Positions 39,901 through 51,900 of a DNA stretch of 64,000 bases are shown one piece after another (the stretch's first letter is position 1; every line of letters begins with the position of its first letter). The position numbers and the translations under genes were made by a program. The DNA is from Chamaea fasciata (taxonomy: Eukaryota > Chordata > Aves > Passeriformes > Sylviidae): assembly GCA_029207755.1 (NCBI GenBank), contig JARCOQ010000005.1, positions 57,969,449-58,033,448 of the forward strand. The letters are read 5' to 3'. Under the pieces are notes generated by a model. That model saw nothing but the letters and a program-made list of their open reading frames with translations. It was not told the origin of the DNA and ran no database searches.

Positions 39901-42900
39901 ACCTGAAATTAATTCGAAGTGTAAGGAGATACAAAAGAAACATTTTTTTGTTGTTGTTGTTGTGACCTGATGAAAGGAACATTCACTAATACTTTGCCAG
40001 TGTGTGGAGGAGGAGGTCTGTGAAACTCAGAGCAGCAAGCTGGAGGAACAATGAATGTCTTTGTAGTGAAAAGCAGAAATACGTGTCGTTTTCCAAGGAA
40101 AGAGTACTTTAAAAAGAATTGTTGTCTTGTGGAACAGAACATAATGGAACCTGATAAGCTCTACAAGATTATATTTGAAATTTGTTTTGGAAATTGTGAA
40201 TAGACAAGGTTTGCAGCATTACTCAATGATTTGTTTGGTGACTAATGTCTGGACAGTAGCAGTCAACCAGTGTTAACAGCTTTCCTTCCTATGAGAAATT
40301 TTCTATCAAGTGTTAGAGAAATTTGGTAATGGGCATCTCCTGTCTTCCAGCAGGTTTCCTGTAAACTCTCTGCACCTCCCATCTCTCCCTTTTGTGAGTT
40401 TGCTTTCCCTTACTTGTGCTGCTTTGGTAACAGAGGAGGTGATTATGGCAGATGGACAATGCAAAGCCATGGAGCACTGCACTTCTTGGCTGGGCATTAC
40501 ACTGACTATGGAGAGATTTTATTTTATTTTATTTTATTTTATTTTATTTTATTTTATTTTATTTTATTTTATTTTATTTTATTTTATTTTATTTTATTTT
40601 ATTTTATTCACACGGATATGTGCCCCTTTTTTGCCCTGTTTCCTTGAGCCTGGATCAGGGCTGGTGAACACTTACCAACCCCTTCTGCTTCTCTTCAGAT
40701 TATCATTGTCAGTCAGGCTCTTCACTCATTGACATCAAGGGTATGAGATTAAGTCTTTCAGAGTGCAGAGGAGTCTTTTTGCCTCTCTGATTTTGTTGTG
40801 GATATTACAGGTTTGCTGTGGAATCTGTCCTCCAATGACCAGCTGAAGAACCTGTTGGTTAGAGAAGCCCTGCAGACGCTGACTGAAGCTGTCCTCATTC
40901 CCTACTCAGGCTGGCCAGACAGAGATTACCCAAAATCAAGTGTTCTACCTGACCCTGATATTTTTTACAATGCCACAGGATGCCTGAGGTGAGCACTCCA
41001 TCTACAACTACCCAAAGGAACAGTGATGACAAAACAGGTCTGCACAGTTATTTTTGGATAAATACACAGAGCTCATCTCAAGCCACAATCTCTTCTCATG
41101 CAAACAGATGAATTAGAAAGGGGACATGCTACCTACAAGCACATAAGGGTTCTGTTTCCAGCTGCTACCAAAGATGCTTGTTTGAACACATCATAATCTG
41201 TGCCTAAACTGATTAAAAAGTGATTCAACTTAAATTAGGTAAAAGCCATTTTATAAATCAGAGAAAGCCCTGTCCAGACTTTTGCACAAGTTCAAGCAAG
41301 CTGCAGCCATGGGTGGAGGAATAGATTAAGAGTTGTGTATTTAATACTGTAATCTGCTAATAGACTCGTGGACACAGTAGCAGTTACTATAGTCAAACAC
41401 CAAAGGCCTCAGTGAACATACCCCTAAATGGCTGAAGCATAAAAATCACATCTTCAATAAAAACACCTTCAACAGTCTATAAAATGGGGGCCCTGTGTGA
41501 GTTCAAAGTCATTGCACATTAAGTTTACAGGTTTAAAAATGCACAAAAGGACATCGTTTGAACTGACTAAGGAGTAATGTACGACTGCAAAGGCATGACC
41601 TGAGGCTCAAACTCCTTCCAGCAGAGTACAGGGAATCAAGTTTGGAATTTGGAGGCTGGAAAGCTGCCCATTTTGCCTCACACGTCTGGTATACTGACAT
41701 GTCCTACAGCAGAGTAGTTGTATGTGTATGGCATTGATTTTTCCTGTGCAAACAGCTCTGTTTCTGACTTGTGTGGTTTCAGAAGACAAATGGATTGTAA
41801 GCTATACAAAATACTCAACAATAATACACCTTTTTCTGCAGGAACTCCTGTCAGCCCACTAACTACTAATTAACTTCATCTCTACTTAACAATTAACTTT
41901 TATTTATTCTCATGACTCAAAAACAAATACAAAGAAACCTTAACCACCCATAATAAAACCTCTCTAGCTAACGCTTAGTGCTGTTGTCTAGGAAATGAAG
42001 GAAGTTGCCTTTTTTCATATTAATTAGCCCAAGCTGCATTTGTGCAGAAACCAGTCTGGCTGCTCCCCTCTTGGTGTTTGGACTCTGGAACTGTCTCTTC
42101 TCTATGAGGCAGCCGATGGGGGCACAGATCATTCTCAGGTTTAGCTTGGTGTTGCTCTTCCTGAGCTTGAGATTAACACAACTTGTTATGTGACAAATAA
42201 GGAATAACAGTTCCTGAGTTCTTTTAAATGAAAGTAGATTCCTGGGTTAACCTTACTCTGTGCTTGAAGCTGCTCCATAGTTGCTGTGAGCTCTCCAACC
42301 TTAATTAAAAGTCTCTAAAACTGCCCTTACATAGGTGCTTAAGGATACATTATCTATTTTAAAAATATGATGTCCATATTCTAGTCCTCATTTTTAAGAG
42401 CTTCAACACTGAAAATTAGAAATAGAAAAAGAAGGGCTTGAAAATTCCCAGGTAAAGATGATCTGCAGAATTGTCACACACTTTCTAGCACAGAGTAGTT
42501 TTTAATGAGGCTTACCTATTTCTACAAGCTTAATAGCTAAGATTTTTAAGATTAATCAGTTTGTATCTCTTCTCTGTAAATTGACTCACCTCCCAGATCA
42601 GGTCACTAGAAGTATTCCTTCCTTATGTATTAATAACAAAAAATCTCTACATCAAGAAAAAGAAGAGCACACCATGGAGTAGTAAAAGTGTGCACTGAGG
42701 GAATGATGTTACTTATGAATATGCTTAAAGAGCCTACTTATTTGCCAGAATATAAATCTGTAATTAGTCTTCCCTTTTGTAATGCTAACATGTTTGTTGG
42801 GCATGTTGATAAAGCCTATAGCCTGCAGCTTCTATTAGAGGGTAAAAATCGTGCTTTGAAGTGCAATACATTATGCATAGTTCTGTACTTAGTTACAGGA

Positions 42901-45900
42901 GAATGCCAGAACTCCTTTTCAAAAATTTCCATACAACTGTTGACTGAAAGGGACGACCACAGCCCAAACCCAACACTAGCATCTGGTGGGGGCATAAGCA
43001 CTACACCACACCGTTACCGAATTATAAATTACAGCTTCCTTCACCCTCTTTGAGAAAACAGCAGCAGGAGAAGTGAATCCACATCTAGCAGATAATATTG
43101 CAGGTACTTCCAAGCCCTGGAATGAGTGCATGACCAAACCAGTCCTGAGTTGCTGCCAGAAGTATTGTGGGGTCCTGAATCTTGGTGCTTGTGTCAGTGT
43201 ATGCAGTCACTGATAAGGAAGTCTGACCTTAGAAGGATTTGTTAATCCCATTCTCTAGGTCTGTATTTTGTCTTAAAACCCTGTGAGAAGCAAAGCTTTA
43301 CAGAAACCACAGGTCACAAACTTTATGTAATAAAAAGAAGCTGTGTACACCACGGAATTCTGCATTGGCAGTTAAAATAAGTAATGGTGTTGTTTAATTG
43401 TGAAATATGATAAAAAGCATTCTCCCTGGACCCACAGAGTAAGCCAAATCAACAGACTTCACTGGTTACCTGACAATAAGCTTGAATGAGTAAAACTGGT
43501 GTATTAAACTATCTGGAGGAGTGTTACAGACATTTGTAGACAAGTCCTGTAAGATTTAAAAGGTAAAGTCACTTTTTCTTGACCTGAAAGTCCTACACAT
43601 AAAAGTTCTGCTGCCAGTTGCAGTACAAAGGATAAAAATCTTCAAGATATTTCCCCAAACTCCTCTGAGGAGTATGGATAAGAAAGGATAAGATCCCAGC
43701 AGCATGTAGAATGCATGGTTTTGAATATTTATATACATAAGTGAACCTCTGGCATGACTTGCCCTCTGAAAGGAAGGCTTAGTGCAAGGCTGTTTGTAAT
43801 CACACCTTGAAAGCTGATAATGGACTGATTCCATTTTTATCCTGGAATACCCTTTCCCAGAACTTCTGCAATGCTGAACTTTCCCAAATTTTTACAGTTA
43901 TCACATTTTCCCCTGCAAAACATTTAAGTGCTGAAGCTGCTGTACTTCACTACGGAGCCTTCCTTTTTAACTGCCCTGTAACTGAACAGGGCCCTATCTA
44001 TTCTAGTTTTTCAAAACTTTCTAGACAACTGTTTCCAGGATAGTCAGCCTATCCTGGAAACCTTTCTCTCTTCACCCAGATAAGCTCTCTCTTGTCACAG
44101 AGTAAAATGAAAGTCACCCTTCCTTTTTCATTATTATTTTACACAGTTTGTCTGTCCCAGCTCCTGTCTGAGCTTCTTGTGAATTACACAGTGACTCACA
44201 AGGACGGTGGAAAGCAGTATTTGGAGGAAATTGTATCATTGCACTTCAGCCCAGGAGGCTGCATAAACATCTGCTTCCATTTACTCTGGAGAGAAGTGAA
44301 GCCAAAGCTCTCCCCCCGTGTGTTGAAAAGCTTGGACTCATAATGGCAGCTTCTGAGAGAGAATGTAAAACAAATAACTGATGATACTAAGTCTTTGAAC
44401 CAAGACCTCTTGCATAGCATTGCCAAACCTTTATTTCCATCCATTCTTATCTCCTCTTGCCTCCTCTTCAGTTTATCTGCTCCCCCAATTCCTGAAAGGA
44501 ATTTTGTTACTTCCAACAAACAGCTTGAAGCCTGGCACATCTAGTTACTGACTAGATCCCAGATACTTTTCCCTTCTTGGTGAATTTTTGAACTGTGCAA
44601 GGCACAAAGGGAATGGAATTTCCCAAAATGTTGTCTGGGAGTTGAATTAAATTCACATTACCAGATTTAGCAGAAGGAGTCCCAGGAGCAAAATCCTTCT
44701 TCTTATCAGTTGCATGGACCATTCACAGCAGTTCAAGAACCTTTTCCAGCAGTCAGTGTATGACTCAGTGTTGGCTTAGAGGGAGTATCCCTTTCATTTG
44801 GTGCCATTTATCAGCTAATTGAACGTTTATTATCCTCACTCTGTTTCTTTCAAAGTCATGCTTGGTTTTACTGTGTCGAATTTCTTTGTATTTACCTCGC
44901 AACTCTAGATCAAAATAATATTTCCCAACAGGAAATTAGCTGATCTTTGCCACATGCCACAAGACCACGGGCAAAGAGCTATTTTGATTACAGATATAGT
45001 TGCATCATATATGTGTGCAGGAGGGGACAGAAGCAGCAAGTGCAAGATGAGATAAATGAGGCGTGTAGACAGATACAGCACATCCACATCAGCAAATGGC
45101 AGAGTCTGAGCATTTCACCAGGATTACCACAGCTAAGCATGCCAGAAGTCAGGGATTTTTGATAGGTGGGTACTGCCAAATTGTAAGTTCTGAGTCATTT
45201 AGAGGAGAGCAGCCCCACAAGCAGCAATTCTCCTCATGTTGCAAGCATTGAGTATTTCAGGGCGTCCTGGAACTCCACTGCAATAAACTCCAGCTCCTGA
45301 GCTCAGAGGCTGGCATTTCAGTTGTCAGGAACCTCAAATCTTAGGAAGCCAAGATGAAGTCAGTTTTGAAATTCTCTAAGCAAAATGTCTCCATTGTTTA
45401 AAAAAAAAAAAAAATCCATTTACATTTCTGTGACACTTCTCAGATTTTTTTTTTTTTAATCAATCTAATAATATTTTTATCTCCTGGAATTTCTCGGGCT
45501 TCAATCAGCAAATATAAGCTGTCAGCTGAGGTTTTGCCTGAAATGCTCTTCTCTGACCCTATTTTGAGTGAGGTGGTTACAGCAGTGTTTGGATGAGTGG
45601 GAGAGCAGGAGCTCTTCCCTTCCCAGTCCAGGTTGTCATGCTGAGGAAGCAGGGAAAGGTGGAGAAAGGAGTATCCATGTGTGTACAGGCATGTACACAG
45701 ACACACACTAATAGATCTGCCTCTGCATGAGCATCAACTTCTTAATGAAACAGAGCCCAGTAATTAATTTCCCTTGCAGAACAGGACAGTTCCCCTAATT
45801 CTGGCTCTTCTCTGCCTCCTGAGCTATAAAAGCTCTTTACTCTCTTCATGCTGACGTGGCCTCTCCTTGCACAAGCATTCAGCAGGATCAGTTGTAAAAA

Positions 45901-48900
45901 GTTGAGGGGATTTTAGAATATGTACTGGGTCAAAACAAAACACTGCATCAGCTGAAGTGTCTTTGGCAAGGGCAATTCCACACTTATCTTTAACAGTATT
46001 TTTAGTCTGTGTGCCCCAGAAACCATTTTTGCTATGCACCAGGGGGGCTGCAGCGTGTGCACTTCTGTCAGCATAAGCATAGGAAAGGGTGACATGCCTT
46101 GAATGTGACATATATAGGAAAAATTAAACTCCAAAGGGATTTTTATAGTAGGCCATGTCATGGGATCTGAATACTGATTCTGTGATATATAATTCCATGA
46201 GAGAATAAATGAACACATAAGTAGAGACATCCTAAACATCATGACCTAAAGTAAAATTGCAATTACAGTGCTTAGTATTTAACCTGAATATGTACTTCCC
46301 AGAGGAAAAAAAATAGTAGAAGTGAAATGACAGTGTATGAAATACTACATTCATGTTCCTGTCATAAACACAGGAAAGTTTAATCTTTACTGGCTTTGTC
46401 ATTAATAAAATTGTAAACATTGTAATTTATAGCGGGTAAAGTAAGCATGCAAAATAAGCAGCCTGAAACTATCTAAAGGAAAATGTCCCTCTTTGTTTTG
46501 ATGGACGTTAAGATTGGGCTATATTTAATGTTGCTTTAAGCAAAGAAGCTTGAATGTGCAATCTTTTGTCCATCAGAGCTGCAGGAGTCAAAAAAAAAAA
46601 AAAAGGCCTGGATTTATAATTCCAGTATTCCATAATTCAGACTTCGTTGAGTTGTAAAAATAATTATACCCTAAAATTGTAAGTGTTGTTTCTTCCATGG
46701 AAATCAGTAGCTCGTTTAGAGCCAAGCAGCTACAAGCAGCAAGTTTGTGTTTGATTTTTCAAGAGTTTTTAAATCAGTTTTGTAATTTCATTCTTAAGTT
46801 GTACTTGGTTTACTACAAAGCACAGCAAATGTTCCTTGAAAGCCAGGCAAAGAATGTGTCTTTGCATGTGACTGTAGAGATGCTGCTAAAACTCTCAGAT
46901 CAGGGGTCTGTTGATGGGTCATCGTGGATCAAGGAGCAGGTTGGCATAAGTAAATTATTTCTAAAGGATATCTGTGGAAATTTTTACATGTGTCTGTCCT
47001 CTGATATTTTCACCATCCCAAATATTTAAATTATAACTGAAAATGGAAAAGTGAAAAAAAGTCCAAAGTTTGGGTTTTTTTGACTGCTTAAAAAGCATTA
47101 ACTCAACTTTGAGATGAAAATTTGAGTCAGGCTTTACCTTATCTGTCCAAACAGAGCGGTTTGTTTCCCTGGAGTATTTTTGTCTGGGAATGAAGTTTTT
47201 ATCGAGAAGAGGCTCAGATTTTCTTACACCTCTGAAGAAAAGAAGCAGTCAACCTGAACTTCAGTATCTTTGAGATTTAGCTGGAAAAGTTTGTCAGAGG
47301 AGCACAAGAAAATACCTTTGACTAAATCTCTTCTCCCCAACACATTCTTTCCTGCACAGAAACATGAGCTCTGCTGGCCCAGAAGGAAGGAAGAAGATGA
47401 GAGAATGTGAGGGCTTGATTGATTCTCTTGTGTATTATATCCAAGGAGCTATTGCAGACCATGAGCCAAATGACAAGGTAATCTTTGAGATGAAGAGTGT
47501 TTCCTAGGGGAAACTGCCAAGTGAACATCTTTCTGTTGTTGTTTAGAAACCAATGTTTAGAAACAGCTGTGATGTAATTGCAAAACTTATTTCCAGGGCT
47601 TTTAAAACTGCCACCAAAAGTGAAAGTCCAGTAAGAAGCTTTTTGAAGTATTTTTATCCTGCAATCTAAAAGAATAGTATAACTTAGACCTGGGAAAACG
47701 TTTTCAGAATCACTAGAGAGAAAGGTAGAAACTTCGGTCTTTTTTTTTTTTTTTAGAGTGACATAAAATCACAGCTTTCAGAAATGCTGAAACACAAAAG
47801 AGTCAGATGTTGTCTTTTTGGTTGTCTCAGGATGCTAGCTAGCTAGAAGCTTAAAAAATTAATCTGGTTACTCTCCTATTAATTTAATGCATCATACCCC
47901 TTAGGAAATGAAGAACTTAAATCCCTTTGGGTGGCAGTGTGATTAAGGAGCTTGCGTAATTTAGAATAGAACTAATTTTCCTAGGTTTTTTAGAAAAAAA
48001 AAAAAAAGCTGCACTTTTTTCCTCACTGCCTAAGCCTAAACCAGTAACTACAAGGACATGGGCACCTCCAGATGCCAGTTTCTCTCACTCTTCCTCCCTC
48101 CACTGCATGCCAGGTGATCCCTGAACACAGACTCTTGGAATGGAGGCTTGTCTTTCAGCTGGGTGAAGTTGGGTGAGAAGAGCAGCTGTCACGTTAGCTG
48201 CAGCCTGTGAGGCACTTCTGGTGGGCCTGCTATAACTTGTGCTGTGTAGTGGTAATTACTGCACATTTATAGCTCTGTTCTAGGATTAGTTACTTGAGCT
48301 TCCCCATCTCCCTGTATCCAGTGCCATTAGCTTCAGGGAGAATCCAGCACATTACACGTGTGCCAGTAGCTCCCTGCTGCATTTTGTCTTAAAACCAACC
48401 ACTCATTCCTTTTTGACTTCCAAAAACGGAGAAACTGGAAGCTATTTGCCACTAGACTCACCACTTAGAAATTGTAGACCTGACCTTAGCCACGTTCAGA
48501 AAGGAATGTCTTGTTTTAAAAGGCATTCTACCACAGAAAAATGCTTCCTCCTTGGAGAAGATAAAAAGCTTTCCTCTTGCTGATGCTATGGTGAGGTGTG
48601 TACATGATCATCTTTGCTCCTAAGCTCTTAAACATTTCTTGGCACACTTCTGGCCTGTGTCAAGTAGCACTCGCCCAAACAATTCCCAGGCACAGTTGAG
48701 GAATTATAATGTCCCAGGACAGTTTCCAACAGGCACTCACCCCACTCCGAATGCAGCCCTGCGTGCCAGCTGGGCTCTGTGCTCAGGAACATCCCAGGGC
48801 ATGTTCCATTTGTCAGTGTAAAGGCAGTCTGGTGGATCGCTGGCATGAAGCCTGGCTCTTCAGTGAGGCATTAGAAACTCCGCAGTCAGTTACTGAAGAT

Positions 48901-51900
48901 ACAAAAATTAAATCTCCTCCCATGTCTATACGTGTCCCTTCAACACATGCCAAAGTGTTTAATTTCTATTCTTTTGTTATTTTAGGCCACAGAGAACTGT
49001 GTGTGTATTCTTCACAATCTTTCCTACCAGCTAGAGATAGAGCTCCCTGAGAGCTATGCCCAGAGCATATATATGCAAAGAAGAAATATTTCCAACAACG
49101 ATAAAACACCAGGCTGTTTTGGAACACGGAGCAGAAAAGTAAAAGAGGTAAAGCACATGATTAGTTACATCTCATTTGGTTAATAACCTGTAGCAACCTC
49201 TGGAGAATAAGGCTGTAGTCTAATTAACAGTCTGTTACTGATGTATCTGGTAGGGTGACACTTTCTTGCCCCAAAAATGCAAATTTATTGAGAGTGCTTC
49301 TTGACACCAATTCTCTTTCAGCTGCTGCTGCTGACAATGACACAGCAAATGTTTTGTTAGTTGAGGAATACTCCTCTGGATGGACTGGCCACTATCACTA
49401 AATACTGAAATTTTGCACATTATTATTTGAGCTCAGAATTTGACAGTCTCCAAATAACCTGGTCATAGAGAGTTACAAAATGGCTAGTTCAGCTTGTGAT
49501 GCATTAAGCTTAGAGGTCACTGTTTCTAAAGGCTTGATCTGTTTACATGTTTAGAAGCAGCAGGACACCCCGCTACCTGAGGAAAAGAGCAATCCCAAAG
49601 GTGTTGAATCACTCTGGCATTCTACACTGATTAGGATATACCTCTCCTTAATAGCAAAGAGTACCAGAAACTACACCCAGGAAGCATCCCTGGGAGCTCT
49701 TCAGAACCTCACAGCTGGCACTGGACCAGTAAGTCAGCTTTCTTCCTCTTCTTTTCATTTAGTTCTTGATGTGAATGCGTAGAGTTCAGGGCTGCAGTGC
49801 AATGAGCTCAAACACTGACAAGTCACTGGCTTACTGACATGGTGAAGGAAAATAAAGAACATCAAAGGGAAAGTCATAACCAACAGTGGAGCTTTTCCTT
49901 GCTTGGCAGATAATGGGTCTGCTTCTTCTCCCTCTGTGTACATCTCCATGTGTGGAGTTTGCTAATTCATTACACAATGAGGGATGAGCAGATGTTAAAA
50001 GCAGTAAAAAAGTCATTTTGTAGAAGATAGTCCTGTGGAGCGAGGAGGGCTCTGACACAACAGCGGATCACTTTTGTGTTGAAGAAACTAATGATCTCTG
50101 TCTGAGGAACTAGCCAAAGAGCGCCTGAAAGAAAAAGGCTTGAAACTTCTTTTATATCACCTTCCTTTCCCATCGCAACTCATATGTAGCTCTGGCTTAA
50201 AACTATTTTTAAATATGCTTCAACTGGTGTGGAGAACTGTCTGTGTGTGGCTTTTGCTGAGGCTCTGCATTCGTGGTAATGACCCAGAGCTGCCTTTGCA
50301 CAGATGCCATTCGCTGTGGCCAGGACTGTTGTGCAGAAGGCAAACGGGCTCCCAGGCATCCGGGCGATGCTGCACGTCGGCCACCCCGCGGTGAGGAAGA
50401 CGGCGGTGTCACTGCTCAGGAACCTGTCCCGAAACCCCTCCCTGCAAAACGACATAGGTGAGCACAGACTGACAGCCTGCTCTGCTCTCTTCACATGAAA
50501 GTTTCCTGCTTTGGGAAAAAGAAATGCGCAAAAAAAAAAAATACCCTGATCTGTGAGTTTAGTAGATTTTTCATTGGATACTTGCAGCCGCTGTACAGGG
50601 CTTAAAATAAAGAGTTTCACCTAAACAAAGTTTTCACTATAAAGGGTATTCCTCTTCAGATACTTCCACTGGTGTTACTTTCATAAATACGTAATTGAAC
50701 TAAAGTCGACATAGATTTGGAGAAGGAGTTTTTCTTCTGCTTAAAATAGGGTAAAGGAAGGTGAGTGCCGAGTTCTGTGCTGCCATAGCTGCAGAATACT
50801 TTGCAAGAAATCACAGAATAGCTGTAATTCTTCTAGCAAAGATCAGACTCTCTTTTATTACATAAAAAGCTTTAGAAGTTTGTAGCTCACACAGTTTTCC
50901 TGCAAAATTTTTTTGAGAATGGAAGCTATAAGATGCTTTAGAAAAAATAGTTTATTCTGTTTAAATGATTTCTAAACAAAAGGCATTTCTATTCTGAGTA
51001 TTCTCCTTTCAATTTACTGTGTATTTAAGACTTCTTCCTACTGACAGGATAAAATGTATTCATATAATTTGTTGTCATTTTTTGTGTTTTCTGGGGAGAA
51101 AGGGTAAATTCCAGGTATACAGATGGCTCACGGGGCAGATTAACCTCCAGAATTCTGAAGAACAGTCTCCTGGGCCTTGTTTGATCCTTAGAGAACATTC
51201 CCTATTAATGAAAATATCATAACATGTTGTTGGGCTGATTTCAAAGGGATAATCCATATGGTGTTAACAATTACAGGTGGTGAATCCCCCTGCAAGAGAA
51301 GAAATTAAACTGATAAGAAGATGGGATTTTGTCCAGAAAAAATAACTTATGAGAGTGGGGGAAAGAGAATAGCACAAAGCTTTGGGGGCAGGTGCTTCAT
51401 CTTGCACATCCGTAGTCGTTTCCTTACTTTACCCATAACACAGAGACTGGGGGATTTCAGGTGGACCTTTTCTCTACCAAAAGATGTTCTTTTTGATTGA
51501 CGGAAAGCATGTGTGAATTCAGGTCAAATTCCAAAAAAGAAAAACTTTGGCCAAAGGAAGACATTTGAGAGGGCACACTGTTTTCTAGATTATAAGGGTC
51601 TAAATTTATCAAGCAAAATGAACCTCCATATAAAATGGCAATAAACGTAATATAAAACATCTCTAAGAGGGGATGTGGCAGCCTGCAGCCGGCACATGCC
51701 TGGTGAGTTCAGTCCAGCACATGAGGTATTAATGGATTGTGCACGAGGCAAGTTACAGGCTGTCCAGTGCAGTGGGGATGCTGCTTAACCTGAATTGTGG
51801 GGATGTAATGCAGGTAGGAAGCCATGAGCGTGTGGTGGGAGCACACAGCTCCCAGATGAGCGAGAATGGGAGGAATGAGGCAAACAATGCACCTTGTCTC

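Noticed and set aside
40310..40732. 140-codon plus-strand frame with [10 protein letters not shown] repeats
   Set aside because: Produced by the (ATTTT)n array in PKP2 intron 5; no gene context.
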